DNA of 64,000 nt from JABDMH01 sp964428345 (GCA_964428345.1 CAYRYD010000018.1:1-64000), one strand, 5' to 3'. Numbered from the stretch's first letter, positions 8,957 through 18,571 are shown. Program-made: numbers and translations. The notes: generated by a model not told the origin, from the letters alone.

Positions 8957-10510
8957 CTACTGACGGTTCATTTCCTGGTGAATCTTCCTGCCTTCCCTCA
9001 GAACGGTCTCTGTCAACAAATCGAGATCGTGGGCTGTGGTTCTAAAATTGACAATACAAGCTCGCAGGTAGTAGTTTCCACTGATGATGGCGTTGCTCAG
9101 GAACACTTCACCGCCCCTCTGAAGACGGTTGAGCAGGTCTTCGTTCAACCGGTTTAAATTAGGATCTTTTTCCACTACCTGAAAATTTTCGGGAATGAAG
9201 CGAAAGGTTGTAATGCTGAGATTTTGGGTACCAGCTTCCAGTTCCGGAAATTCTTTGATCTTTTCATAGAGAATTTCCGACAATTTGATATCTCTTCTGA
9301 TCATTTGGGCAATACCGTTTTTACCGGCTTGTTTTAGGGAAAGCCAGACTTTCAGCGCCTTAAATCCCCGCGAGTTTTGCAGACCGTATTCGTGATAATT
9401 CAGCGGATATTCATTACCGTTCCCATCAAAATTGTAATAATCCGGACGGTAGAAAAAGGCATCGTGCAGATGCCTGGGGTCTCGTACCAGAATGCATCCG
9501 GCTTCTATAGGGCTATAAAGCCACTTGTGGGGGTCCAGGGCAATTGAATCGGCCTTATCCATCCCCTGGAATCGGTCGGAAAGTTCCGGTAAAACAGCTG
9601 CCGGTGCACCATAGGCACCATCCACATGAAACCATAAATTTTCAGTCTGACTGATCCGGGCTATTTCGTCCAGATCGTCGATGGCTCCGGTCCCAACAGT
9701 ACCGGCATTACCAATAACCAGGAATGGTTTATGACCAGCCTTCACATCGGCATCAATTTGTCTTTTCAGGTGATCTGTATCCATCTGTTGGGATGGTTTC
9801 AGTCGGATCCACTGGATGGAAGCATTACCAAACCCAAAGACATCGACCGCCTTCTGTATCCAGGTGTGAGTTCCGGCTGCACAGTAAATGGTATATTGTT
9901 TGTCGTCAGTCCTGGGTGGGAGTAAAGTTGGATTATATCCCCAGGGAATGATCGTTTCCGGTATTTTCGTAGCAGATAATCCTTTGAACCGGCTTTCCTT
10001 TGGCAGTTTGCAGCGGCGGGCGGCCAGGAAGCCAAGCATATTCGCCATATTACCGCCACTGACAAATACACCTCCCCCTCCGGGTGGGTATCCGATCAAT
10101 TCCATCAGCCATTGAATGGTTTGCCTTTCGATCTCGGTCGCCACCGGAGAAAGGGAAAATGCTCCAACATTGGAATTTATGGTAGAGGCAATCAGATCAG
10201 CCAGGGCTCCACCAGGAGCTGCCGATGATGTGATGTAGCCCCAGAATCTTGGATGACCGTTAAAGAGTGAATGATTGCAGAGAAGATCGGTGGATTCTTC
10301 CAGGATTTTCTGGAGATCTTCTCCATCGACTGGCAGACTTCCCTGGGCAAACAAGGTCCGGATCATTTCCGGTGAGGCACCGGAAGTTACTTTCTTATCT
10401 GGAAGCTCTTCCAAAAATCCGGCGAGTCGATCTACCAGGTAATGGCCGGCGTCCCGGAATTCATCCGGACCAATGTTTAAAGTCTTTGATTTTAATTGTG
10501 CGGTTTCCAT
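8957..10510 (-). CDS. PLP-dependent group II (aromatic-L-amino-acid-type) decarboxylase
   Basis: 517 residues, a normal length for pyridoxal-phosphate group II decarboxylases. The PLP lysine lies in DSIALDPHKWLYSPIEAGC. The cofactor-binding stretches FHVDGAYGAPAAV, GTVGTGAIDDLDEIA and the N-terminal FWGYITSSAAPGGALAD are present. The family removes the carboxyl group from amino acids such as tryptophan, tyrosine, DOPA, glutamate or diaminobutyrate. The sequence resembles the aromatic amino-acid branch more than the glutamate branch, but the substrate cannot be fixed by eye. The start lies only 7 bases after the stop of the upstream membrane methyltransferase-like gene, so the two form an operon. 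Confidence 0.88.
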   Translation of the reverse strand: METAQLKSKTLNIGPDEFRDAGHYLVDRLAGFLEELPDKKVTSGASPEMIRTLFAQGSLPVDGEDLQKILEESTDLLCNHSLFNGHPRFWGYITSSAAPGGALADLIASTINSNVGAFSLSPVATEIERQTIQWLMELIGYPPGGGGVFVSGGNMANMLGFLAARRCKLPKESRFKGLSATKIPETIIPWGYNPTLLPPRTDDKQYTIYCAAGTHTWIQKAVDVFGFGNASIQWIRLKPSQQMDTDHLKRQIDADVKAGHKPFLVIGNAGTVGTGAIDDLDEIARISQTENLWFHVDGAYGAPAAVLPELSDRFQGMDKADSIALDPHKWLYSPIEAGCILVRDPRHLHDAFFYRPDYYNFDGNGNEYPLNYHEYGLQNSRGFKALKVWLSLKQAGKNGIAQMIRRDIKLSEILYEKIKEFPELEAGTQNLSITTFRFIPENFQVVEKDPNLNRLNEDLLNRLQRGGEVFLSNAIISGNYYLRACIVNFRTTAHDLDLLTETVLREGRKIHQEMNRQ

Positions 10511-10517
10511 AAATTGA

Positions 10518-11252
10518 TTATTTAGAAAATTTTAAGGGGATGATGGCGGGAGTTGATTTTTTGTAGGCCAGATACTGATCACCAAATTCGTGGATCAGAT
10601 CTTTTTCTTCATACCGGACACCAATCAGAATATATCCGGTCAGTAAAAGGGCATAAATCAGATGTGTCACGGTCATGTGGGGTGTTGACCAAATTCCGAG
10701 AATGGTTCCCAGATACAGCGGATGTCGCGAATATTTGTAAAAGAATATCACTTTAAAATTGACCGCTGTATAGGGTTTATCACGCATTTTTAAATAAGCC
10801 TGCCGCAACCCGAATAGGTCAAAATGATTGATCAGAAATGTACTGATGAATAGAATGCCCCAACCGGTGAAAAATAGGCTGTACAGAATGTAGTACCAAT
10901 AGGAAGATTTTGGAATTTCCCAGATGGTACCCCCAAGAGGTTCCCATTGCCACACCAGCAGGGTCAGAACCATCCCGGTGGCCAGTACATAAGTACTTCG
11001 TTCGAGGTGATGGGGAATGTATTGGGTGATCCAACGCTTAAAGTTCTTCCTGGCCATGACGGTGTGCTGAATGCCAAAGAGAAGGACCAGGATCAGGTTT
11101 TTAATGAGGGCATAGGTAGTGGATTGCGTAGCGACTCCATCAATCGCGATATCCGGGAGAAGATTACCCGTTGACGCGATCCAGTAAAGCAATGCTGCAA
11201 AACCTATGGCATAGCAGGCTATCGCATACAATGCGCTAAATACCTTTTTCAT
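10518..11252 (-). CDS. Membrane methyltransferase resembling methanethiol S-methyltransferase (MddA/NnrU superfamily)
   Basis: 244 residues with about five or six membrane helices. It has the MddA-type signatures QHTVMARKNFKRW, ERSTYVLATG, STFLINHFDLFGLRQ, YSRHPLYLGTILGIWSTPHMT and RYEEKDLIHEFGDQYLAYK. The RHP...EE motifs form the S-adenosylmethionine site in the isoprenylcysteine methyltransferase-like fold. MddA methylates methanethiol to dimethylsulfide in membranes. I infer the same or a related thiol methylation here. It is the first gene of a two-gene operon with the downstream decarboxylase. Confidence 0.8.
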   Translation of the reverse strand: MKKVFSALYAIACYAIGFAALLYWIASTGNLLPDIAIDGVATQSTTYALIKNLILVLLFGIQHTVMARKNFKRWITQYIPHHLERSTYVLATGMVLTLLVWQWEPLGGTIWEIPKSSYWYYILYSLFFTGWGILFISTFLINHFDLFGLRQAYLKMRDKPYTAVNFKVIFFYKYSRHPLYLGTILGIWSTPHMTVTHLIYALLLTGYILIGVRYEEKDLIHEFGDQYLAYKKSTPAIIPLKFSK

Positions 11253-11358
11253 TTTGTGGTCTTTTAAATGTTACTAATTTTTTTCTACCACAAATGTAAA
11301 GGCAGGTATTCTCTGACGATTGATGGATTACGTCAAATTATTGATGGTTTTCGCCACC

Positions 11359-12222
11359 TCATTTTTCCTGCAGTTTATAACGAAGTGGAGGGAGACCATA
11401 CTGTTTTTTAAACAACCGTATGAAATGTTCGGGAGATTCAAAACCGGCGTGAAAAGCAATGTCATTGATGTTTTCATCGGTTGTCAGCAGACGCATTTTA
11501 GCATACTGCAGCCGCTCCCTGGTTATCCATTGTAGTGGAGACAGTCCAAAAATGGATTTAAATTCCCGGTTAAAGGACGAAGGGCTTCTGTTGCACAGGC
11601 GTGCGTAATCGTTGATGGAAAGATTAAAAAATAAATTCTTACGGACAATGGTCTCAATACTTTCTTTCCCTTCCCGCAAAGTTGAGGTGAAATAGGCTTT
11701 TAACCCGGGGTTTTGTTCAGTCGTCATGATCTGCAGGATCAACTCTTTAAATTTTAGTTTAAGCAGTTGTCTGGATGGAAGGGATGGTTGGAATAAATAA
11801 GCAGATACGGACTCAAAGAAGATTTTAAGTGACTGATTCATATTAATTTTCAGGACATGAAAATCATCGACTATACCTTCCATCCGTTCATGATGGTCAA
11901 CCTGGTATTCGCGGATCACTTCCCGGATGAAATCCTGGGTAAAGAATAAGATCAGGGCACAAAAATCTTTCTCATAATAATTTCGCATCAGGCATGCCCC
12001 CTTTTTGCAATAGACGGCTTCTCCGGGATCTGTGGGTATTTCACCTTCGGGTGTGATCCAGGTCTTTTTGCCGGAAGTCACATAAACCAGATGGCCGCAA
12101 GGCGACCACAGACTATCGAGATCCAAATAGTTGGGTATGCATTTATATTCGACAAACAGGAGCCCGTCACATTCTACCCGCCGGTAATTTTCCTGAAGGC
12201 TGTCTTCATAGAGATCGAACAT
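11359..12222 (-). CDS. AraC-family transcriptional regulator
   Basis: 287 residues. A cupin-like N-terminal sensor region (CGHLVYVTSGKKTWI, GEIPTDPGEAVYCKKGA) is followed by the two helix-turn-helix motifs of the AraC DNA-binding domain at about 185-285: SINDYARLCNRSPSSFNREFK and ENINDIAFHAGFESPEHFIRLFKKQYG. It lies about 100 bases upstream of the methyltransferase/decarboxylase operon in the same orientation and may control it, which is an inference from position only. Confidence 0.9.
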   Translation of the reverse strand: MFDLYEDSLQENYRRVECDGLLFVEYKCIPNYLDLDSLWSPCGHLVYVTSGKKTWITPEGEIPTDPGEAVYCKKGACLMRNYYEKDFCALILFFTQDFIREVIREYQVDHHERMEGIVDDFHVLKINMNQSLKIFFESVSAYLFQPSLPSRQLLKLKFKELILQIMTTEQNPGLKAYFTSTLREGKESIETIVRKNLFFNLSINDYARLCNRSPSSFNREFKSIFGLSPLQWITRERLQYAKMRLLTTDENINDIAFHAGFESPEHFIRLFKKQYGLPPLRYKLQEK

Positions 12223-12460
12223 CGGTGATTTGCTGATTTAAGGAAGATCGCATGGCTGGTGAGCGGGCAGTAACTTCGCAAAAACGTCAAATCTACTAAA
12301 TTCGGAGAAAGACTGTGCCCGCTTCAGTCCGGTACGATGAGGCAAGCCGATTTTTTAGGGTGCCCTTTATACAAATCAGGCTACCCACTCTTTACCATAC
12401 CTGCCAGAGTCCTGGCTGAAGCAAGTAATCTTCTTGAGAGATTGGGAATCATCGACGACG

Positions 12461-13603
12461 TCAAAGCTCTCCTTTCAGCTCAAACAGCTTTTGCATTTGT
12501 TTCATCACCGTACGCTCCGGTGTGAGTCGCATGAGCATTTTCATCAGGGGTTGACCCACCGGATGATGGGCCATCTTCCCAACTGTCCAGGAAGTGTTGA
12601 CAATATAGTCGACTTTTTTTCGCCGGTCCTCTTCAAAGACCTGAAAAGCAACCCGGTAATCAGTCTCACTGTCCAGCAGATGACTAAGATAGAAAGCATC
12701 TTCTATCCCCTGACAGGCACCTTGCCCCAGATTGGGTGTTGTTGCATGAGCGGCATCACCCAGGAGGCAAATGCGGTCCTGGTGCCAGGTTTCCAGACGC
12801 TGCAAATCGTGGATATCACTCCGGATGATTTTGTCATCGTCCGTATGATCGAGGAGGCTGGTAACCAACGGGTGGAATTCTTTAAATCTCGTTCGTAACT
12901 CTGCTTTGACCGTCTGGTGGTTATCCCGGCCTCCTGGTGCTGCTTTGGCGACGGCAAACCAATAGACTTCGGTGGGGGAAATTCCGGCATAGCCAAAACG
13001 CAGGCCGGGACCCCATGCTTCCTTAGCAATGGAGAGGAGGTCTTCTGCCAGAGGCCATTGTGCGATTCCCCGCCAACAGGTTTGCCCGGAGTAACGGAGC
13101 GATGATGAAGGAAAGAGTTTTTGCCGGGTAGGAGAGTGGATACCATCGGCTCCCAACAGGATATCCGACATCAGGTTACTTTGTGGAAAAATGGCTTTAA
13201 CCTGCCTGCCTTCATACTGGCAATCGACAAAGGGCATGTCCAGTTTCACTTTTGAAGCCGGCAGGGCTTCATAGAGAATACCCTGTAGTCTTGCCCGGTG
13301 AATGGCGATCACATTATTGCTGCGGTCGATGCTCATACTTTCTTTCCCAGGACGGCGCAGTGATTTAAATTGCTGGTCTGTAATGTCTGCCTGGTGTATC
13401 GGCATACCGGCATTCCTGACTTTTAATCCGATACCCAGCCAGTCGAGGATTTTCATCGCATTGGGCTGCATGACAATACCAGCGCCTACTTCATTGAGCT
13501 GGGCTGCTTTTTCATGAATACAGAAATCGTGTAGGCCATTTTTTTGCAGGGCCAGACCCGTGGCAAGTCCAGTGATCCCTCCTCCGATGATGTTTATCTT
13601 CAT
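12461..13603 (-). CDS. FAD-dependent monooxygenase (PHBH/UbiH-type)
   Basis: 380 residues from the chosen start, which places the dinucleotide-binding motif at the extreme N-terminus (MKINIIGGGITGLATGLAL). A longer frame adds 17 residues (start 13654) that do not look like protein of this family. The second FAD motif is GDAAHATTPNLGQGACQGIEDA, and the middle segment LLGADGIHSPTRQKLF matches the DG fingerprint of aromatic hydroxylases. It is soluble, with no signal. The family hydroxylates or epoxidises aromatic or related compounds using NAD(P)H and O2; the substrate is not evident. Confidence 0.88.
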   Translation of the reverse strand: MKINIIGGGITGLATGLALQKNGLHDFCIHEKAAQLNEVGAGIVMQPNAMKILDWLGIGLKVRNAGMPIHQADITDQQFKSLRRPGKESMSIDRSNNVIAIHRARLQGILYEALPASKVKLDMPFVDCQYEGRQVKAIFPQSNLMSDILLGADGIHSPTRQKLFPSSSLRYSGQTCWRGIAQWPLAEDLLSIAKEAWGPGLRFGYAGISPTEVYWFAVAKAAPGGRDNHQTVKAELRTRFKEFHPLVTSLLDHTDDDKIIRSDIHDLQRLETWHQDRICLLGDAAHATTPNLGQGACQGIEDAFYLSHLLDSETDYRVAFQVFEEDRRKKVDYIVNTSWTVGKMAHHPVGQPLMKMLMRLTPERTVMKQMQKLFELKGEL

Positions 13604-13757
13604 AGTCTGCTGCTTTTCTCGGATCAAAAATCGCCGGATATAGTCATCATTCACAGTGATATCCGATAAAAAGGGGAAAAACCTGTTTGAATTGTGGGTA
13701 AAAAGGGATCCAATGCAAATAATTTCAGGGTACCAACATCAGGCCTTTGAACTACTT

Positions 13758-15077
13758 TTACCTCAGATGAGGACTTTCAAAACCCAATTTCCTGAGCCCA
13801 TCACGGATTTCGGGAATATTCATAAATAAATTCCAGAAAAGACCGGACCGGTAGTTTTCAATCATCACAACGATCGGTCCCTGGTCAATGGCCAGGTAAG
13901 AATCGGCCACCCAGTTTCTGGTTTCATTAAAGGCGTCCTTAAAGCCGTATTCACCCCAGAGCAGGTCGCCTTTTTCTTCGTAGAAATATCGTAAAGCTGC
14001 CATGGATTCTTCCGGAGTATAGGGAAAGGAAGCTAACGCCGCCGTTGGGGTGATCACCCCCAGATCATTGTCCGGAGCGTGGGCATTATAACCTTCAAAA
14101 CTATCGCTGGCTGTCAGTCCCCAGCAACGCGGTCCATATCCCTTGAATTTTTTGGGATTGGTAACACAGTGCCGGTAATTGATCAGGGTATGATTCACAT
14201 TCTGTTGCCAATAGTCGGCATATTGATCTCGCAGACCATTTGGGTCCAGGCCGAGAAAAGAGTAGTGCGCAAAAAAGAGGGGACCACCATAGTCAAACCC
14301 CAGAGGCAGCTCTACGTCGTAATACCTTTGACCATTCCTGAAATGGGTGCTCTGAGCCCAGCATTTTTCATAATGTTGCCGGGTAATTGGATATCGAGGT
14401 GAGGATGCGCCGAGAACATAGGTGATTAGAGTCTCATTCCAGCCCCGCAATTCGAAATTCATGGCCCAGCCATTGTTCGGGCTCCAGTGCCAGTAGAGCT
14501 GATTAGTCGATCCGCGAGTATACCAGTCAAATTCGATCTCCTCCCACATCCAGGTGATTTTTTGCCGAAGATCACGTTCTACCGGATTATCCTGGTCGAA
14601 ATAGGCCCGGGCACACAGTAATCCGGTAAAGAGAAAGGATGTTTCAACCAGATCACCGCCATCGTCTTTCCGGCTGAAAGGAATGGTTTGACCGGTTTCA
14701 CCGTTGAGCCAATGGGGAAAAACACCATGATAAACCGGAACTTTAAAAAGGAAATTGACCATTTTCCGGATATGCAGGGCTGCCTCCTGCCGGTCAATCC
14801 AGCCGCGCGATACTCCGGTAATGATGGCCAGGACTCCAAATCCGGTACCACCGGTGGTGCAGGTTTCATGGCCATAACCAAAGCTGGTATTGCTTCGTTC
14901 CCGGGCCAGTCCGCTGACCGGGTGGGCAAAATCCCAGAAATACCGGATCGTTTGTTTTTGTACCAGATCTAATAAATCTGCGTCTTTCAGCCCGGTCTCC
15001 TGGGCATGGATGTGCCAGGTAGTTCTGTAGCCCGGCAATATGCATAGTAGTAACAGGTATATTATATTGCGTTTCAT
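13758..15077 (-). CDS. Secreted GH144-like / 'glucoamylase' domain glycoside hydrolase
   Basis: 439 residues with a signal peptide (MKRNIIYLLLLCILPGYRTT). The family features are QKQTIRYFWDFAHPVSGLARER, GHETCTTGGTGFGVLAIITGVSRGWI, YWHWSPNNGWAMNFELRGWNETLITY and YGFKDAFNETRNWVADSYLAIDQGPIVVMIENYRSG. This is the Pfam 'glucoamylase' (PF10091) architecture, which includes the GH144 endo-beta-1,2-glucanase of Chitinophaga pinensis. A beta-1,2-glucan or related beta-glucan substrate is therefore more plausible than starch, but that is inferred from family membership. It has no SusCD neighbours. Confidence 0.85.
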   Translation of the reverse strand: MKRNIIYLLLLCILPGYRTTWHIHAQETGLKDADLLDLVQKQTIRYFWDFAHPVSGLARERSNTSFGYGHETCTTGGTGFGVLAIITGVSRGWIDRQEAALHIRKMVNFLFKVPVYHGVFPHWLNGETGQTIPFSRKDDGGDLVETSFLFTGLLCARAYFDQDNPVERDLRQKITWMWEEIEFDWYTRGSTNQLYWHWSPNNGWAMNFELRGWNETLITYVLGASSPRYPITRQHYEKCWAQSTHFRNGQRYYDVELPLGFDYGGPLFFAHYSFLGLDPNGLRDQYADYWQQNVNHTLINYRHCVTNPKKFKGYGPRCWGLTASDSFEGYNAHAPDNDLGVITPTAALASFPYTPEESMAALRYFYEEKGDLLWGEYGFKDAFNETRNWVADSYLAIDQGPIVVMIENYRSGLFWNLFMNIPEIRDGLRKLGFESPHLR

Positions 15078-15224
15078 CTGATCTTGATTAATCTTCTTTT
15101 ATTGATCCTGTGGGATCGCCCAATGGATTTTTAATTTGAAATAAAAAAATTAGCATGTCAACATCGTCTCAGGGAGGAATATAGCATTCCCGGGATCCAC
15201 GGTTGGATTAATGACAGTTCGCAT

Positions 15225-15647
15225 TTAACGGATTTGATGATCCAGTTTGCGCATGAATTGATTTTGAGCGCTCATCATTTTACGAGCCAGTATTCGTTGG
15301 GCCAGCGGATTTCCCGAAATGGACAGTCCAAAAAATATTTGCGTTTTGCCGTAATCAATGGATGTCAGCTGATATACCATGACCGGTTGTAGCCCCGGCA
15401 GGCCTCTAATCTGGTAGGTGATGGTGTCATCGGTAACCGATACCTCAGCCTGATAGGCAATTTTCAAAGGTAGCCATCGATAAGGCTGCTCGATAATCTG
15501 ATAAATTTTGTTACTTCCTGGTCCGGATTGGAGATGCCTGGCAGAAATGATCAGGGGATGGATCTCTGCGTAAATTTCCAGATTGGTCAACACCGTCCTG
15601 ATTTTCTCAACATTCTTGTAGACGGAATACTTTTTCTTCCACAGCAT
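15225..15647 (-). CDS. Small SRPBCC/START-like hypothetical protein
   Basis: 140 residues, no signal peptide. The pattern of an N-terminal helix-strand (VYKNVEKIRTVLTNLEIYAEIHPLI), strands in the middle and a long C-terminal helix (NPLAQRILARKMMSAQNQFMRKLDHQ) suggests a helix-grip SRPBCC fold, which binds hydrophobic ligands. This is a fold guess. It sits between the GH144-like gene and a GNAT acetyltransferase with no overlap. Confidence 0.6.
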   Translation of the reverse strand: MLWKKKYSVYKNVEKIRTVLTNLEIYAEIHPLIISARHLQSGPGSNKIYQIIEQPYRWLPLKIAYQAEVSVTDDTITYQIRGLPGLQPVMVYQLTSIDYGKTQIFFGLSISGNPLAQRILARKMMSAQNQFMRKLDHQIR

Positions 15648-15754
15648 AGGGTTCGTTGGTCGGTTCCGGTATGTCTGACCAAGTTAGCAATTTAAGAAAA
15701 GCTAAAGCATGCAATGATCTTTTATCCGTGATTGTTGGCTATCATTACAGGTTT

Positions 15755-16297
15755 TTAACCAGTCAGATTCAGAAAAATAACATCAGGTTGCAGCGGGTCT
15801 CTTCTTCCCGGTTCCCTGTGAAAACCATTTTTAATAAGCAGTTGAATAGATTGCTGATTTTGTTCATGAGTACAGGCCTCGATTTTTTTAATGCGAAGGA
15901 TTTCAAATGCATATTGGATAACCGGACGCAAAGACTCATTCATGTAACCCTGACTTTGAAATGCAGGAAGTAATTCGAAGCCAATTTCGCAAACTGTCTG
16001 GTCATCCGAGAAATTCCACAAACCGATGGTACCAACTAATTTTTTTGTGGTATGGAGGCAAATAACCCAATAAAAACATTGATGATCCAGAATACCCTCA
16101 TTTATTTTCCAGATAAAAGTCTGTACTTCTTCAATGCTGTCCGGCACCGCCCTGTCAAGGAAGCGGTTGACCTGAGGATCAGTCCGCAGCATGAAGAGTG
16201 CCGGATAATCGGTGCTTACCGGTTGCCTGAGATGTACTCGTCTGGTTGAAAACTCCGGGAAAGATCCGGATGGGATATGGGAATTTCCGTATTTCAA
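15755..16297 (-). CDS. GNAT N-acetyltransferase (RimJ/RimL-like)
   Basis: 180 residues with the RimJ/L layout: FSTRRVHLRQPVSTDYPALFML at the start, the central strand LVGTIGLWNFSDDQTVCEIGFELLPAFQSQGYMNESL with the acetyl-CoA loop QSQGY, and EACTHEQNQQSIQLLIKNGFHREP near the end. It probably transfers an acetyl group to an amine on a protein or small molecule; the target is unknown. Confidence 0.88.
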   Translation of the reverse strand: MKYGNSHIPSGSFPEFSTRRVHLRQPVSTDYPALFMLRTDPQVNRFLDRAVPDSIEEVQTFIWKINEGILDHQCFYWVICLHTTKKLVGTIGLWNFSDDQTVCEIGFELLPAFQSQGYMNESLRPVIQYAFEILRIKKIEACTHEQNQQSIQLLIKNGFHREPGRRDPLQPDVIFLNLTG

Positions 16298-16325
16298 CTA
16301 CCTGTGGATTTCTGTTGCAGATTTT

Positions 16326-17090
16326 TTATTTCCAGATGTCATTCATCCTGGTCAGGATCAGAGGTTTGGTATCGGTGACCACAATGGTGTGTTCGTGCTG
16401 AGCCACAAACCCACCTCTATCGCCTGCTAGGGTCCATCCATCGCTGAGGGTCCGGGCGATGGTTGAACTGGTGGAAATAAATGTCTCAATCGCCACGACC
16501 GAATTTTTCGTAAACCGGGTAAAGTTAAACCGGTCACGGAAGTTGGCAATATCGTGAGGTTCCTCATGCAGACTCCGGCCAATGCCATGTCCGGTCAGAT
16601 TACGGATCACCCGGTAACCGGCCTTTCTGGCTTCCGATTCAATAAGATGCCCGAGGTCGGCAATTTTTACTCCCGTACGAATGCTCATGATAGCTTTTTT
16701 GAGGATCTGCCTGGACGCATTCACCAGCCTCTCATGCCGGTGGATATCGGTCCCAAGGACAAATGATCCGCCATTATCCGACCAGTAACCATCCAGTTCA
16801 GCCGACACGTCAATGTTGACTAAGTCTCCCTCCTGAAGGATCTTTTTATGACTCGGTACACCATGGGCTACTTCATGGTTAATGCTGATACAGGTATGTC
16901 CGGGAAAACCATAGGTCTTTGCCGGTGCAGACCGGGCTCCATAGTCTTTCAGGATCTGCCCTCCCAAGGCATCGAGCTGGCGGGTAGTCATACCGGGCCG
17001 GGCCTGGGCCGTCATCTCCTTCAAGGTAAGTGCCACAATTTCACTGATCCGGCGCATTCCGGCAAGTTCTGATTCTTTGGTAATCGACAT
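16326..17090 (-). CDS. map: Methionine aminopeptidase, type I
   Basis: 254 residues, the usual length. It removes the initiator methionine from nascent proteins in the cytoplasm. The two-metal site ligands are recognisable: the two Asp in NIDVSAELDGYWSDNGGSF, His in GHGIGRSLHEEP, Glu in VVAIETFIST and Glu in VAQHEHTIVVT. The substrate-site His lies in CISINHEVAHGVP. It is not next to ribosomal genes, where map usually sits, so it could be a second paralogue in this genome. Confidence 0.93.
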   Translation of the reverse strand: MSITKESELAGMRRISEIVALTLKEMTAQARPGMTTRQLDALGGQILKDYGARSAPAKTYGFPGHTCISINHEVAHGVPSHKKILQEGDLVNIDVSAELDGYWSDNGGSFVLGTDIHRHERLVNASRQILKKAIMSIRTGVKIADLGHLIESEARKAGYRVIRNLTGHGIGRSLHEEPHDIANFRDRFNFTRFTKNSVVAIETFISTSSTIARTLSDGWTLAGDRGGFVAQHEHTIVVTDTKPLILTRMNDIWK

Positions 17091-17173
17091 TGGCTACTGT
17101 TTTGGAATCCGGTTCTTCTTTTTCTTAAAGATGGTTTAAATCCTTAACAAACTTAAAGCCAATTGGATTAAAG

Positions 17174-17935
17174 TTACCTCCCATCACCTTGTTGGTTGAG
17201 TCTCCTGCCTCCCGGTCGGTTGCCAGGTCCTCCCCAGGGCCGGATTTCCTCCGCCTTGAACTGATTTGCTGTCTGCTTGTCTCCGATGATCTTGATGGAT
17301 TCACCCGCTTCCAGAAGGAGAACCGGAGCGATAAAGGCTTCAGGGTAAAATACCTGCCAGCGCTTTCCGGTAAAATCTTCCAGGTGGAGTATCTGGCCAT
17401 CCATATCAATGATTTTGCCAGATAGAAAACCTTCATCCGGACGATTCCATACCTGCAATTTCCGTTCCTCAATGCTTTCATAGTTAAAGACGTTCAGATC
17501 AAATGCATTCTCCAGTCTCTGGGAACCACCGGTGATAAAAAACAGGGAGCCCAGGGCGACACTCATCAATATGCAGATGCTCATTATTCTCAACAAAGAG
17601 AATTTATAACCTTTCCATGAATTTCGAATGCTGAACATGGCCATGATCAGGAAAACCAAAACCAGGATCAACCATATCACCGGCAACAGACCCAAAAACA
17701 GTTCGAGCCAGGAGTGGGTCAGGTGAGATACCATACTGAAATCAGTCTGCTGGATTGCCAACAGGATTACAGAAAAAGCCAGCGCACCCATAACAACGCC
17801 CAGGATAAAAGTGAGCCAGCCTGTAATATTTTTCATGGTGAATATCCAATGTGGAGTCGGCCTGATTTCTTCCTGCCGGATCCGATCTACTAATTTTTTT
17901 GCATTATCCATGATGCATTTTTTGGGTCCCATCAA
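17174..17935 (-). CDS. Membrane protein coupled to an ECF sigma factor (putative anti-sigma-like)
   Basis: 253 residues. It starts with a short cytoplasmic region (DNAKKLVDRIRQEEIRPTPHWIF), followed by about three membrane helices (TGWLTFILGVVMGALAFSVILL, FLGLLPVIWLILVLVFLIMAMF, IMSICILMSVALGSLFFITGG). An extracytoplasmic or small beta-rich domain (GKIIDMDGQILHLEDFTGKRWQVFY) and a Gly/Pro-rich tail follow. Its ATG overlaps the sigma-factor stop by four bases (ATGA). This coupling and the topology suggest an anti-sigma role by position; no ZAS zinc motif is present and the family is not recognised. Confidence 0.65.
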   Translation of the reverse strand: MMGPKKCIMDNAKKLVDRIRQEEIRPTPHWIFTMKNITGWLTFILGVVMGALAFSVILLAIQQTDFSMVSHLTHSWLELFLGLLPVIWLILVLVFLIMAMFSIRNSWKGYKFSLLRIMSICILMSVALGSLFFITGGSQRLENAFDLNVFNYESIEERKLQVWNRPDEGFLSGKIIDMDGQILHLEDFTGKRWQVFYPEAFIAPVLLLEAGESIKIIGDKQTANQFKAEEIRPWGGPGNRPGGRRLNQQGDGR

Positions 17936-18483
17936 ATAATAACTCCGAGTGCTTTCCTGGCCCGGTTCAACCGCGTTGCTACCGTGCCTTCCGGAATTTT
18001 CAGAACATCCGATATTTCTTCATAACTCATTTCTTCCAGATATTTTAAAACCAAAACTGTCCGGTATTTTTCGGGCAGGCTGGCAATAGCCTCCCGTAGT
18101 TTTTCTTCACCCTTATCGTCAGAATTGCCCGATTCTCCAGCGGTTTGGTCATCCGTTGACCGCCACTCAATCAAGGGGTCTTGAGTCATCCCCCGATTTT
18201 TACGCCACGACGAGATCACTTCATTATGGACAATTCGATAGAGCCAGCTGGATAATTTCAATCCGGCATCAAAGGAATGAAGGCCTTTCCAGACTTTAAG
18301 AAAAGATTCCTGTAAAATGTCCTCTGCCTCCTCTCTGGTGACTTTCGAAATCCGCTGGATGTAACGCAGCAGTCTTGCCTCATAGCGCTGGTAGAGACAC
18401 GAAAAATAATCCACCTCTTTCAGTGCTTTTCGGACAATTTCCTCGTCAGACAGTGTATTGCATATTTCCTGTGCTATCAGCAT
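17932..18483 (-). CDS. ECF-type RNA polymerase sigma-70 factor
   Basis: 183 residues with sigma region 2 (EAEDILQESFLKVWKGLHSFD, LSSWLYRIVHNEVISSWRKN) and region 4 (LPEKYRTVLVLKYLEEMSYEEI, then a helix-turn-helix ending IPEGTVATRLNRARKAL). It directs RNA polymerase to specific promoters. The downstream membrane protein is translationally coupled and may hold it in check. Confidence 0.95.
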   Translation of the reverse strand: MLIAQEICNTLSDEEIVRKALKEVDYFSCLYQRYEARLLRYIQRISKVTREEAEDILQESFLKVWKGLHSFDAGLKLSSWLYRIVHNEVISSWRKNRGMTQDPLIEWRSTDDQTAGESGNSDDKGEEKLREAIASLPEKYRTVLVLKYLEEMSYEEISDVLKIPEGTVATRLNRARKALGVII

Positions 18484-18571
18484 CGAAGATAAATCATCAG
18501 GTTTACAAGGAATTTTTTGGTTGATTCCTCAAAAATGCAACTTTCCGGAGTGATAAGTGATCCGGTCTGGA

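Noticed and set aside
12353..12365. TTTTAGGGTGCCC, similar to the MITE right end
   Set aside because: Needs a one-base deletion to match and has no partner or shared flank.
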